64,000 bases of DNA from Nymphalis io (GCF_905147045.1 NC_065888.1:14327001-14391000), one strand, 5' to 3'. Shown: positions 30,897 to 42,729, numbered from the stretch's first letter. The notes: generated from the letters alone by a model not told the origin. Made by a program: numbers and translations.

Positions 30897-32384
30897 ATAC
30901 ATATTAAGGTATCATTCTTATTTAAGGACATAAGGGTACTCTAATAGTCTTTATTCAAGGGTACAATCTCAATCGTTATTATTTATTATTATTTATATAT
31001 TACATGGATTGAAATAACATTCCAAATTTGAAAAATTATAACTCATTTTTAGTTATATTTTCATCATACCGAAAGTAACGTCAATTTGTTATAAATCTTG
31101 TCAGATAAAATTGTTAATATTTAACAAATTCTCAGGCGTTTTTGTAAAAAATATCTTACTTTAGTTACCATTGTAATAAAATATTTAAAACATTTTAAAA
31201 GAAAACTTAAGACGATTCCTTCTCGGAATTCAACCACAATTCTTAAGTTAGAATTCACGTAATTCATTTTGCCAGTTTCATCTTATTATTTCAAGACGTT
31301 ATGCTGTGGAACCAACTCACACGACCTTACTTAACTTATTCCGTAAAATCCGCTCAGTTTAAAAAAAGAACGCTCAAACTAATTTAAAGATACGAGAATT
31401 TTTTTCATTTCGATTTTAAAATAACTGCAACGCCGTCAAGTGTGGTAATGGATTAATTTTCTTTGAATGTGTGTATAATATGCACGTATGTTTGAGTGGG
31501 CTTGCATAAGTGTGTATATGTTAACAGAATTCATGATTTCTTGCTATACAAGCTATCAAATATATCGTGATAACATGCGTGCATACATAAATAACTTTTT
31601 TTCAAAAAATGGCCTGACTAAATTTTAAATCTCTTTTTGGCATAACTATGGCAACTTTCGAAGGTTAAGAGCTTTTTTTCCGTATTTTAATATTATATAC
31701 CCAACGAATGTTAAGTATTTATTATTACATAAGTAATATTTTAAGGTTCATATATAAGTAGAATTATATAGAGTTAAACTTACCTGTTAATATTCGATTC
31801 TTCACGACATAATCCACAGTTCAAAACGGTTACATTGAATTCGATACTATAACATGACGATTCAAACGCAAATATAATACTTAAATAAAGAATATAATGC
31901 TTCTATTTTCATTAAAATACATACTTTCATATGATATAGAAATTTCTAGATTCTCTCTAACCATATTCTTTAACTATCAATACGTTACCAATGTAAGCGT
32001 GCATTATAAACGTTGAACAATTGAAGCATTTTCATGTCATTTTCTACAATCTAGCTAATCGAGCTAAGTGATGTCATTACAGCGTAAATAGTCACAGCAA
32101 GACATGGTTACGTGAACAAATTGATTCGAATGAAATTATAAAATTAAGCGCTGTGTCACTTAATAGACAAAGCGTCCATACCGTACACGAAACACAATTA
32201 TCATAAAGCGCTTTAGAATTTATTGGATTATACCTAGTACGGAATCTTAAAAGAATGCTTGATTGATATCAGTTATTATTGTTTGATGTGAAGCATATAT
32301 TGGCTGACCTTGGGGATAATACCAGCTCGAATGCCGCGACGGCAAACGGTATGACGATCTCATAACGATCTCCAGTACATATAG
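30897..32384. other. AT-rich, nothing recognised
   Basis: No gene or clear repeat landmark. Slightly GC-richer sequence at 32310-32384 may be the start of the next family-I copy. Confidence 0.5.
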
Positions 32385-33600
32385 GCAAACGGCATACCCC
32401 CCCCCCCTCCGCCGCTGCTCTTTACGTATATGTTGTGTTGTGCGTATATTAATTGCTTGAAGTTTTTATTTACTAACCGCTATGTTTTTTTTATTTATTT
32501 TACTCGGAAATATTTTTACTATTATACATATTATATTATTTCAATTACCATACATTTCGATGCTTCACGTCTACCGTCACGTGATGGCCCATTTTAATTC
32601 CTGGGTAATTGGATACATGACTGTGGAAAATGAAACTAACCTAAGCGATGAGATCAGATAACGCGCCATTTGGGAAATATGTTACATGACAGAAGGTGAA
32701 AGACAAATAAGATTGGAGACGTTTTTGCGTTTGTAATAGTGTCATACAAAATGACTACATCCGGAATAAACCAAAATTTCGCATAAATAAAGTTTTATGC
32801 CATTTTAGTATACTATTCATAAAAAAATGTTACAATTATTATGAATGCTATAATGATATTATCTAAGTAAAACTTTAGTGCTAACATTAGTGAGAATTTC
32901 TGGAAAATAAATTTCAGGATGGAGACGACTTTAGATGCAATATCAGAACAAATTATTATTAACAATTTATTTGATGAAAGCAAAAATAAAGACAAATACT
33001 AAATGTCTGGAGAAAGAAATGATTAAAACATACGTTTAATTTTTTTATTAATTTATTTCTTAATACGTTTAAAAATATATTATTATGTTTAAGGTATAAT
33101 ACTTTTTATTTAATTTTTACACGTGGTCATGTTTTGTACAGTAGCTTTTTTTAATTTTTATTTGTGCGTGACATTATTGAACAATGAAAATCGGTTAATT
33201 TTGAGAGTTATAATTTATTTTGTTATTTTTTTATCGTTGGTAAATCATTCTGTTTAGTTTATGAGAGCGGATAACACATCAAGTGTTAACACAACGAAAA
33301 TGGAGTTGCGTTTGTCACAACGGGCGAAAGTCATGTCAATCATGGACAGGTTGACAGCGATGGTACGTGGTGATCATTCGCAAACCCTTTGGCTCTAAAT
33401 TGCTTTAAATTTTAAATTATTAATGTAATCTCTCATTGTATAAGAAATTGAAGTGTCTGTAATTAAAAAAGTAACGAAAGTCAACGTTGCAGTTCATTTA
33501 TTTTAACATTTCCTGAGCATAACGCCCTCCATGGATTCCCGTGCTAACGAGTTAACAAATCAACAATTATCTTCGACAGCCCGGCTTCCCGACGTCATAT
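32385..33600 (-). repeat. Family I repeat, copy 2, long form
   Basis: The outer parts match copy 1 in reverse complement: AAACGGCATACC and GCTGCTCTTTACG at 32388-32425; GTGCGTGACATTATTG and AATGAAAATCGG at 33162-33196; GTGGTGATCATTCGCAAACC, ATTTCCTGAGCATAACGCC, ATTCCCGTGCTAACGAGTT and AGCCCGGCTTCCCG at 33368-33595. About 700 bp at 32456-33161 has no counterpart in copy 1. A C(13)-type run sits at 32397-32409. Confidence 0.65.
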
Positions 33601-34454
33601 ATATTTAACGACGTTATATATATTTAATGTTTTTTAAATAACTTATCTGGTTCTTTATTTATCTGCTGACTGACACTACTACTTCTTATTGGCTGTACGT
33701 TTGGTCCTTCCACGGCTCGCGCACAAAATTAAACTAAGATTAAACATTAAGCGATAGCATTAGTTTGAAGTTTTGACCGCCAAAGAGTTTAGTTATCATA
33801 TTCACGTAGTACTGGGATTTAAATATAACCCTTTGCTCTTAGCAAAAAATACTTTCGTTTGTTGTTTCAGATTAGTTTTGAGCGAGATTAATTTCTTATT
33901 ATATATATATATATATATCTATGACTATATAAGACGTAAATTTCGCATTGATATTATTATTGAGATTATTATTTTATTTAAAAAGTCAAAACAAACAAAG
34001 GCTTATATAGTAGAGCTATTCTGTGAGAACTAACTCAAACTCGCCTTATCAAAAAGCGACATGTGAAATTGACTAGAATGAATACATTACATACATTTTG
34101 ACAAGTCGGTTAAACATGTCGTGATTAAACACGAAGTGGGTTCTAACAGAATAGCACTACAGCTCGCGTTGTCATTAAGCTATTCATTTAGAATAATACT
34201 ATATTAAAACACTGAACTCTACGCAGCATGTTTATTTACAAAATGTGTTTATATAATGAGAGAGACGGTTATTCAATTTGCAATATCCACTCATACATTG
34301 CTTTTCTTGCATGATATTGCGAAGCAAATTGTTTTTATTATGCAACCGTATAAGGAACACAGCTATGTGTAGAATTTTATCTCGTATCTTATTTTTTATG
34401 CATTTAATTAAAACTATGTTTGCTTAATGGTATATGAGTTGGATTCAATTGGTG
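33601..34454. other. AT-rich; (TA)n at 33899-33920
   Basis: A simple TA microsatellite is the only feature. The 86-codon frame spanning it is low-complexity and treated as chance. Confidence 0.5.
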
Positions 34455-34612
34455 AGTCCAGATGGCCAGGCATTTTAACCGGTGGTTGCGGGTTCAGATC
34501 TGGGTAACCACTGTGTTACATGATTTTAATTTTTGTTTATCTTTCAAGGAAAACACCTGCATTTGTCGATAGAAATTCTACCATGTGTGTAACACACAGG
34601 AACAGCTTGGTT
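34455..34612 (+). repeat. tRNA-derived SINE remnant (SINE B-like)
   Basis: AGATGGCCAGGCATTTTAAC, a B-box-like GCGGGTTCAGATC, then AGGAAAACACCTGCATTTG, AATTCTACCATGTGTG and GGAACAGCTTGG. The order agrees with SINE B but divergence is high. Confidence 0.6.
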
Positions 34613-35192
34613 ATTATTTTTTAACGAGTCGTACTAAGTAATGAGTCACTTGTAATAAATGTTTAACATTGATTCTTGATAATCTGATTACACTATATGA
34701 TTTATTAATTAAATTCAAAATGATTAATTACTAATTCTGCTATTTTTTTGATCATGCTACGCGGTTTATTCGATTTTAGTGTTTATTTTTTTACTGAATA
34801 GGGAATACTTTAAGGATGTAAAATCAAAATATTAAGTTCACATAATATAATACACATATTATATGTTATCTTTTTCTTTCACAGGCACTACCATGTATGC
34901 TATATGGGTGTCAAACTATAATTATTATTATCTGTATAATTAAAGACAGCAATAAAGGCTTGATTTATTTATTAATCATATGAGCAGCGCTCTTAAAATT
35001 ATTAAATATTTTACATACAAACTTTAACACTTAATAAATATTGTTATATTTATGTCTTACAATTTAATAACGTTGTTCACATTATAATTGCGCCGACGAA
35101 GCTCTTTCTGAAATAGTGAACGTAACCTTTACGAAGCCATCGAGTGAAATGTACATTTCAGCCTTGACATTACACCAATATATTAATAAATT
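34613..35192. other. AT-rich, nothing recognised
   Basis: No feature supported. Confidence 0.5.
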
Positions 35193-35578
35193 TTGACTGC
35201 CTCGTTGGTCTAGTGGTTTGATGTAAGACACGGAGGTCCTGGGTTCAATTCCCAAATGGGGCCAATAAAAAGTTATTGGGTTTGTCTGTCATAAATTCTC
35301 AGTAGCAGCTCAGAGTCTGGAAGTTGGAAGTGTGTCCACTCCCGTGCTTCGGAAAGCACGTAAAGACGTTGGTCCTGCGCCTGAACTTTTTCCGGTCGTT
35401 GTCGGATTGCCGTCTCAACGGATTATGAGAGTTAGGGAATAGAGAGTGAACGCACCTGTGTTTGCGCACACAGTTGTGCTCTATAATATCACCTGCGTAG
35501 TTAGCTAATCTCTCTCGAGATTGGCCGCCGTGGCCGAAATCGGTCTGGAGGACATTATTATTCATTATTATGCTAATA
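35193..35578 (+). repeat. SINE C, full-length copy
   Basis: tRNA-like head TGACTGCCTCGTTGGTCTAG and B box GGGTTCAATTCCC, then TTATTGGGTTTGTCTG, TTCTCAGTAGCAGC, CTCCCGTGCTTCGGAAAGCA, TGGTCCTGCGCCTGAAC, TTTTCCGGTCG, CACCTGTGTTTGCGCACAC and ATTGGCCGCCGTGGCCGAAA, ending GGACATTATTATTCATTATT. This is the best copy of the family in the window. Confidence 0.9.
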
Positions 35579-35701
35579 ACACTTAACCGTATACACACAT
35601 CAACCATCGCTCAATATATAGTACATATCAACTTTTTTTATCGACCTATAATTTTATGACTCGTCGGTTCTGTTTAAAATTAAATTTACTACTGTAACTG
35701 T

Positions 35702-35777
35702 AATCTGAATAGTCATTGGTCGGTGGCGGTCGATGACGTAATAAGTGATCGAGAGACGACCAATGAGCATTCAGATT
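35702..35777. mobile_element. MITE-like palindrome family K, copy 1
   Basis: 76 bp with terminal inverted repeats AATCTGAATAGTCATTGGTC and, reverse-complemented, AATCTGAATGCTCATTGGTC. The spacer contains GGTCGATGACGTAATAAG. A second copy with the same design is at 45565-45631. Confidence 0.75.
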
Positions 35778-36226
35778 CAAGCCAATTAGTTAATATGACT
35801 TTACCCAAGTTAGAACGTTTTCAAATTAAGAAAAAAAAAGTTATAATATTCTCAAGTATAGGAACATATTGTGATGAAACTTGCGTGGGTTAGGTGTAGT
35901 TTTGAAAATTAAAGTAGTGCAGTAGATAAGCTTCAAGCTTTCACATTATGAGCAGAGGAAATCGTTTCTCAGCAATGAGGTCTCTACAATATTAATTACA
36001 TTGTTTATAATATATAATATATACTTATAGTATCCAGGTAGTATTAATAGTTGAGTTTGCCGAGTTAAAACCTTAATTGCTTCCGACGGAAGTCTTGACA
36101 AGCAGTTTGTTTTATTAAAACTCTACGACGCAACCGTGCCTTGTATTTACATAAGTAAGCGTGCATTTAGTTCTGTGTACAGTAGAAAAGTATTTTGTTG
36201 ATTTTTGTAATAACATTATGTTACAA

Positions 36227-36319
36227 TTTTTTTGTTAAATCTTGCTTAAAATTTAAATATTATAGGCATATTATACCTTTAATATTTAAATATTAAGCAA
36301 GATTTAATAAAAAAAAATA
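36227..36319. repeat. Long AT-rich palindrome
   Basis: Two arms of roughly 40 bp pair almost perfectly: left TTAAATCTTGCTTAAAATTT and AAATATTATAGGCATA, right TATACCTTTAATATTT and AAATATTAAGCAAGATTTAA. A T-run and an A-run lie at the outer ends. Probably a fold-back MITE; no relative seen in the window. Confidence 0.7.
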
Positions 36320-36529
36320 TAGGAGATTATTTAGATGTTATTATTATTGAAAAGACTACCAACAAGATGAAGGAATATTTTACATTGCAATTTTACTATA
36401 CCTTAAAAAAAAGGATTTTTTTTTTTCAATTACAATACTTCAAAAATAACCTGTTCAGATTCAATATATTTATGATATTAGTAAAGAATGATGTAAATTA
36501 GAAATTTAGACAATCATTTCAGTTAATTT

Positions 36530-36685
36530 ACAGGCTTAGTTATAAACGTTGCTTAGCGGTTATTTATTTAAAAATTGATTTCGCTCTTCCTGTCATCATT
36601 GATTTGACATTCGATAAAAGAAGACGCAGCATTATTTAAATAATCACCAAACAACGAATATGAGTAAGGCTGTTAGTGTTTAATT
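36530..36685. mobile_element. MITE family J, copy 2
   Basis: Left arm ACAGGCTTAGTTATAAACG and TTGCTTAGCGGTTATTTA; right arm, reverse-complemented, AACAGCCTTACTCATATTCG and TTGTTTGGTGATTATTTAAA. It is homologous to 23241-23393. Confidence 0.7.
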
Positions 36686-36769
36686 ATTTAATATAGTGGT
36701 TTACTATAATTTAAGTATATTACACGACACCATCAGTACGCGAGTTCCTAGAAGGTCACTCGTTCACAA

Positions 36770-36815
36770 AGCGATAATGATGTCCTGACCAATTTCGGCC
36801 ACGGCGGCCAATCTA
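36770..36815 (-). repeat. SINE C 3' fragment
   Basis: GATAATGATGTCCTGACCAA and TTTCGGCCACGGCGGCCAAT are the reverse complement of the SINE C tail. It is only about 45 bp long, 5'-truncated, and followed by CCATATGGCC-type palindromes at 36818-36853. Confidence 0.75.
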
Positions 36816-37221
36816 TGACCATATGGCCAATCTATGGCCATATGGTCATATGGTATGTATCTAACTGTTCAGAACATATTATACTGCACAAGCGTACGCG
36901 CAATCACAGGTGCGTATCGTATGTTAGGAATATATTGGTTACCATACATAACATAACTTACAATATCCTTAGTAATAAATATCTTAAAAGCAAAATTTAA
37001 CGGATTTGCGGATTTAAATACAATTTTAAAATCAAACAATAATATTTTTTTAAGTCTTCAATAAAATAAAATCATTCAAATAAATTTAAAATATTAATAG
37101 GAAAACATTCGAATTGTTAAACAAGTTTAACAAGAGACGCATTTACGTAAACATGATATGTTGTTATCTTTTTTTACTTTATTAAAGAAAACAAGCAGCA
37201 TCAGATATAAAATTATGTCTT
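36816..37221. other. AT-rich; short CCATATGG cluster at its left edge
   Basis: CTATGACCATATGGCC and CTATGGCCATATGG are near-tandem palindromic units at 36815-36850. The remainder is AT-rich and unassigned. Confidence 0.5.
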
Positions 37222-37512
37222 AACAGTTTTTTTTCAAATAATATTTAAGTGGGCGAGTATATGGGCCACCTAATGGTAAGTGGTCACCAACGCCCATGAA
37301 CATTGGCATTGTAAGAAATATTAACCATAGATTACATTGCCAATGTGCCGTCCACCTTGGGAAGTAAGATGTTATGTTCCTTGTGCCTGTAATTACACTG
37401 GCTCACTCACCCTTCAAACCGGAGCCAACACCAAGTACTGCTGTTTTGCGGTAGAATACGTGATGAGTGGGTGGTACCTACCCAGAAGAGCTTGCACAAA
37501 GACCTACTACCA
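37222..37512 (-). repeat. Family A repeat, full-length
   Basis: GGGCCACCTAATGGTAAGTG, CAACGCCCATGAACATTGG, CACCTTGGGAAGTAAGATG, CACTCACCCTTCAAACCGG, GCTGTTTTGCGGTAGAATAC, GTGGTACCTACCCAG, ending CCTACTACCAGTAAAG. Confidence 0.9.
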
Positions 37513-38171
37513 GTAAAGATAGTCAGTATAGTTTCCGAATATACTTAATACATAATTTTTTTTTATTTTCTTTAGCAAAAACATCAAGCTAATTGAAATA
37601 AGAAATCTACTCAAAGCGAACAAAAGACTACATATTTTAAATAACATTATTATAAAAGGAGAGCAAAAATAAAAATACCTTATATATACTAATAAATACA
37701 ATTATTCTATCCGTTTGTGATTTCAAAATGACTGCCTCTTTTTAATTGAGTTAATATGACTACTAAACTACCGCTCGCTATCTTATCGGTTCCCGTATCG
37801 ATTTTGATGAAATCGTTAACTACAAAATTGTATTTTATAAAAATCAATATTAATAGCCAGAAACTGAATCAGTTTATTTTGAAAATAAATCACACCTGCA
37901 TCAGTAAACCAAACGATAGTGTCGCTAATAACGATCAAGTTCTGTGAAGTTTACATCATTACATACGGCAAACAAGGAAAATGTTGAGTCTTAATAACAT
38001 GATTTACATATTAAACTTAGACTTTGATTCATACGACACCCGTATCTTGTTCGAAATGTTGCTTTTATTATTTCCAACACATGCCCGGCGTACAGACATC
38101 TCCACATCTAGATTGTAAGAGCACTACTTGAAAAATGAATATTTTGATTTCGAATCAAAAATACTTTTCAA
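37513..38171. other. AT-rich, nothing recognised
   Basis: No feature supported. Confidence 0.5.
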
Positions 38172-38435
38172 ACACAGGTGTATTATTCCCTCGCTCTCAT
38201 AATCCGATGGGACGGTAATCCGACTTGACCAGAAACACTTCAGGCGAAAATCGGCTTTACGTGTCGTCCGAGTCACGGGAACATACACACTTCCAACTTA
38301 TAGACTCCGGATGGCTTCTGAGAATTTTCAGAGAGAAACCCCCTACAACTTTTTTTAATGACCCGACTTGGGTTTTGAACCACTGATAACTGGTTCTGGA
38401 TCTGCGGCCTTATATATAATCACTAGACCAACGAG
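38172..38435 (-). repeat. SINE C, diverged copy
   Basis: CTCATAATCCGATGGGACGG, TTACGTGTCGTCCGAG, ACACTTCCAACTTATAGAC, CTTCTGAGAATTTTC, a degraded B box complement and CTAGACCAACGAGACAGGCA at the head end. Its head abuts the MITE J half-copy. Confidence 0.8.
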
Positions 38436-38492
38436 ACAGGCACTGCTTAACTAATCACCCGCTAAGCAAAATTTATAAATAAGGCTGTATAT
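38436..38492. mobile_element. MITE family J, half copy
   Basis: CTTAACTAATCACCCGCTAA and AATTTATAAATAAGGCTGT are the right arm of family J (reverse complement ACAGCCTTATTTATAAATTT). The other half is missing where SINE C begins. Confidence 0.65.
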
Positions 38493-39091
38493 ACTTTATA
38501 TCACTTCAATAAATATATGTATTTATTTTCATTTAATTTTGACACCACGTTATTTTATTTTTATTTGTTTATTTTGAACAATTAACACGTATAACAAACA
38601 AAACATACGATAGTAACTACAATAGCATACAACTGTGTCGTAGCTGCTAACGCCTTCCAATTTGACAACATATTTAGTGATAATTTGTTCCATGTAAACA
38701 TTAATAATATACCAACGCCATCTAGTTTTAATTATTTGTTTCATTACAATAGAAACGGTGAAATTTCATTTGAGTTCGCCCGGGGAATAATTAATTCAGG
38801 TTTGATATTGAAACGCAGCCATTTTCTCTTTGTAACGTTAACTTTTCAGTGTTATTACTTAAATATTATATACTGGGTTGGAATGTAATGTGCTTGTTAG
38901 GTATAACTAAAACTGACTGATTGAATTAATCGGCTTATTGATGATTTTAATTAGTTTTTTTTTATTTGATTTCAGTCGTAATTTCGTCGAAAATTGCAAC
39001 AGTCAAATCATGGAGACGTTTTTGAGAATTTTTTTAACTCCAGTTATTCCATGGTCATCCTTATCATCGCTATCATGCGATAAATAATTTA
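38493..39091. other. AT-rich, nothing recognised
   Basis: No feature supported. Confidence 0.5.
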
Positions 39092-39302
39092 TATCAGATA
39101 TTCTGTGTTCCGGTTTGAAGGGTGAGAGTGCCAGTGTAATTACAGGTACAAGGGATTTAACACTTAGTTTCCAAGGTTGGTGGCGCATTGGTGATGTAAG
39201 CAATGGTTAACATTTCTTACAATGCCATTGTCTATGGACGTTGGTGACCACTTACCATCAGGTGGCCCATATGCTCGTCCGCCTTCCTATTTTATAAAAA
39301 AA
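39092..39302 (+). repeat. Family A repeat, 5'-truncated
   Basis: It starts at ATCAGATATTCTGTGTTCCG, lacking the promoter-like head and the GCAAAACAGC block, and ends CCGCCTTCCTATTTTATAAA. The 3' end is intact. Confidence 0.85.
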
Positions 39303-39374
39303 AGTATTAATGATAATGCGTTCTGATATAAAGCCTCGTCTCTACCCTCCTCCTCCAAAATTATGTAAAAACAT

Positions 39375-39800
39375 TTTTTATTTTTTTTTATGCGCCGGGA
39401 TGGCAAATGACTCTACTCCACCTGATGGTAAGTGGTAGTAGAGTCCAAACGCGACGACGGCCAGTACAGTCGGGAAGAATGTTCTGTACTAGCCGTCCCC
39501 GCCTTGCCGGCCCGCAAGATGCCTCTTCACGCCTCGTTTGAAGGAACCCGGGTTGTAAGAGGAGGGGAACACGTGAGCTGGTAAGGAATTCCATTTTTTG
39601 GTAGTGCGACACAGAAAGGAGTTGAGCCAAACTTCTTTGTGCGCGATGGAATTGATATCACAGTTAGGCGGTGACATCGAGAACCAACTCGCGTGGACTT
39701 AAGAAGGAAGGGGGAAGCAGCATTTCTCCATTCCTCTATAGTTATCACATTATTTTTTTCAGCTAGTAGCATTATAGCCTTGCAGTGTTTATACTCAATG
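39375..39800 (-). pseudogene. Jockey/CR1-type LINE, C-terminal and 3' end
   Basis: The minus-strand frame 39677-39489 encodes NSFLCRTTKKWNSLPAHVFP, SYNPGSFKRGVKRHLAGR and a stop, the usual end of Jockey/CR1-superfamily reverse transcriptase proteins (R-T-x-x-x-WNSLP...F...FK...H). A short 3' UTR with CACCTGATGGTAAGTGG-type sequence in complement leads to an A-rich tail (T-rich on the plus strand at 39376-39390). Further upstream the frame is broken by shifts. The copy is heavily 5'-truncated and inactive. Confidence 0.75.
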
Positions 39801-39887
39801 TGGCATATTTTTGCGATGTAAGTTTTTGCTATACCCATATATATTTTATATCATTAAATTCAAAATGTGGGATATTAACGGTCTGTT

Positions 39888-40200
39888 ACAGTAACAGTAA
39901 CAGTAACAGACTGTTAATATCCCACTGCTGGGCTAAGGCCTCCTCTCCTTTTTGAGGAGAAGGTTTGGAGCTTATTCCACGACGCTGCTCCAATGCGGAT
40001 TGGTAGAATACACATGTGGCAGAATTTCAATTAAATTAGACACATGCAAGTTTCCTCACGATGTTTTCCTTCACCCTCAAGCACGAGATGAATTATAAAC
40101 ACAAATAAAGCACATGAAAATTCAGTGGTGCTTGCCCAGGTTTGAACCCACGATCATCGATTATGATTCACGCGTTCTAGCCACTGAGCCATTTCGGTTT
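39888..40200 (-). repeat. SINE B, full-length
   Basis: On the plus strand it begins with CAGTAACAGTAACAGTAACA (the tail repeat in complement), then CCCACTGCTGGGCTAAGG, AAGGTTTGGAGCTTATTCCA, GATGTTTTCCTTCACC, TTCAGTGGTGCTTGCCCAGG, TTTGAACCCACGATCATCG and GAGCCATTTCGG. Confidence 0.9.
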
Positions 40201-40310
40201 TTATTGATAATATTATGAAAGATTATATTCAAGATGGGTAAATTCAATTTTAGTAACCATGAATGAATAAAACTAAAACTAATTAGAAAGACAAAATATT
40301 TAACAAAATG

Positions 40311-40440
40311 TCATGTTACTTCTAACACTACTTACGAGTATGTTCGAGTCACGTGGTAGCCAGGGCAAACTGGTTTAATTCGGTTTTAGACGCTGTGTAT
40401 ATTACACTACTACAAATGTAAAAGCGTATCCGTACTGATT
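40311..40440 (+). repeat. Family H repeat, copy 2
   Basis: TACTTCTAACACTACTTACG, TTCGAGTCACGTGGTAGCC, GCAAACTGGTTTAATTCGG and TATTACACTACTACAAATG align with 7232-7365. Confidence 0.6.
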
Positions 40441-41535
40441 TTCCTGTAATTACGAGTGATTAATTCCAAATGTGTGTCCTAGCAACGGTGGCCATGGCAT
40501 TTCATAATGTCACCACGCGATGCGCACCCCAAAAGCCATTAGTAGTTGTTTTTCTTTAAAAGGTATCTTGTTTAGTTATTTTCGCAATATAGTAAGTGTG
40601 ATCTAGTTTCTAACTACCTGCACATGACCGAGAGATGACAGATCAGCAACGACAAGAGTAGTCACAGACGAAAATCCATTATGTTAACTAATAGTCCATT
40701 AATATTAAGAATCGTAAGCTAAAAGTAATATTTAGGCGTCATCACCGTATAATTACAAATTCAATATGTAACAATTTAAAATAAAACGTTTCTGATACAA
40801 GTTAGAAACTTCTATAAATTAATGACCGCTTGCAACGAGTAGGTAGTATGAAGATATGTCTCAATTTGTTTTTTAAATAAAACTTCTCTTATTGAGCACT
40901 TTCGTCTGGTCACTAACTTCTGCCTTTACAGCGCATTATAGTATAATACTGCCAATTTTTAGCGTTATAGAACATTCCTTGATAGAAAAATCTATCATTA
41001 TTCATCTACTATTAATCCGACTCGGAATTCAAACGGGACACAACGATTTTCAGTTGTATAACCTAACCACTAAAACAATGAGACAATGAAATTGTAAGAA
41101 CACTCCTGTGATAACATTCGTAGACCAATCCATACGCTTTTCGCCTAAAATAACAGACATTTTGATTAAAAAAAATACACGATGACGTAATATTATTGGT
41201 AGTAGAAAAAAAACGTGTGTCGCACATTGTATTAATTAAAAAAAACCTTTTTTCAATAAAATATCGGAACGCAACTAATGAGCTTTTTAATAGCGGTTAT
41301 TAAATTCTTGAAACGCGAATTTTATAGTCAATATAATTTAAAAAAAGTATCAAAAAATATACTGAACATAAATATTTGAACAATTTAATTATACTTTTCA
41401 GAAAATTAACTGATCATTATTAAAATAATTTATGGTACAAAAAAAACAATTACTATAAAATCAATAAAAACATAATAAGTGTTTTCTTTAATATAATAAA
41501 TATATTTTCTTTTTAATACAATATTATTAATCAAC
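40441..41535. other. AT-rich, nothing recognised
   Basis: No gene or repeat landmark recognised. Confidence 0.45.
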
Positions 41536-41815
41536 TGACTCGTTGGACTTGTTGCTCGTGGCTAGATATAAAGCAGTTGATGCCTTGGTCTGGGCAGTAA
41601 AAAGTGATATACTTTTCTGTCAAAAAATAGTAGCTAGGAGCCTAGAGGTTCAGCGTGAAAACATTCTTCTTTCCAGTCCTAAGTCCTGCGCCTAAACTCT
41701 TTCCGGTTGTGTCGAATTTGCCGTCTCATTGGATTATGACAATGAGGGAATAGAAATTGCACCTGTGTTTCCCCATACACTTGAATATGTCCTTTAAAAT
41801 ATTAATTAGTTACAT
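41536..41815 (+). repeat. SINE C, degenerate
   Basis: ACTCGTTGGACTTGTTGC, TTTTCTGTCAAAAAATAGTA, AGTCCTGCGCCTAAACTC, TTTCCGGTTGTGTCG, GCCGTCTCATTGGATTATGA and CACCTGTGTTTCCCCATACA follow SINE C order. Confidence 0.7.
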
Positions 41816-42235
41816 AGAGACATTCTCTATCTCAATGGTATGAATGATAAAGGTAATAGAATTCGTAATATTTTTTTCTTCGAAAGAATATATAGTCATA
41901 CTTTTACGAAGAGGGTATTGCTATTAAACTTTCTCTACCAACGGATTATCGGTAGCTTAATAATATATTAACAAACTTTTTTTAAACTCAATAAATTATC
42001 GCATTGTTGTTAATAGAAGACAAAACACGCGAACGTTCGAGAATTCCAATAATACAATCATTCATCAAGCTTAGAAATTCAGTTAAATGGAAATTCTATT
42101 TATCTGATAAGTAATTAATGAGCGTACAGGACTGAGACTATCTATGATATTTATTTTATATAAGCAATTGTTTTAAGATGTTTGATTCTTAATAATAAAC
42201 AAAATATTTCATTTTTACTTCTAGATTACTTGTGT
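41816..42235. other. AT-rich, nothing recognised
   Basis: No feature supported. Confidence 0.5.
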
Positions 42236-42729
42236 GAGGACTCGTTAGACTAGATTTTTTTTTTTTTTATAGAATAGGAAGGCGGACGAGCATATGGGCC
42301 ACCTGATGGTAAGTGGTCACCAACGCTCTTAGACATTGGCATTGTAAGAAATGTCAACCATCGCTTACATATCCAATGCGCCACCAACCTTGGGAACTAA
42401 GATTTTATGTCCCTTGTGCCTGTAATTACACTGGCTCACTCACCCTTCAAACCGGAACACAACAATATCAAGTATTGCTGTTTTGCGGTAGAATATCTGA
42501 TGAGTGGTGGTACCTACCCAGACGAGCTTGCACTAAGCCCTACCACCAGATATAAAGGAGCAGATCCCGAGGTTCTGGGTTCAAGCCCCAGGTCTGGCGA
42601 TTAAAAGGTTATTGGGTTTTTCTGTCAAAGATTCTCAGTAGCAGGGGCTGCTAGTTGGAAGTGAGCGCACTCCCTTGCTTCGGAAAGCACGTAAAGCCGT
42701 TGAACGTATCGGATTACCCTATTATCGGA
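42236..42729 (+). repeat. SINE C with a family A insertion in its tRNA-like head
   Basis: GGACTCGTTAGACTAGAT (42238-42255) is the SINE C head and resumes after family A as ATATAAAGGAGCAGATCCCG (42548 onward), GGGTTCAAGCCCCAGG, TTATTGGGTTTTTCTGTC, TTCTCAGTAGCAG and CGGAAAGCACGTAAAGCCG. It stops near 42729, lacking the 3' half. Confidence 0.8.
42256..42549 (-). repeat. Family A repeat nested in SINE C, full-length
   Basis: T-run, TATAGAATAGGAAGGCGGAC, CATATGGGCCACCTGATGG, CCAACCTTGGGAACTAAG, TCACCCTTCAAACCGG, TATTGCTGTTTTGCGGTAG, GAGCTTGCACTAAGCCC and TACCACCAG. It is well preserved. Confidence 0.92.

Noticed and set aside
33899..33920. (TA)n tract as a regulatory element
   Set aside because: A simple microsatellite with no gene nearby.
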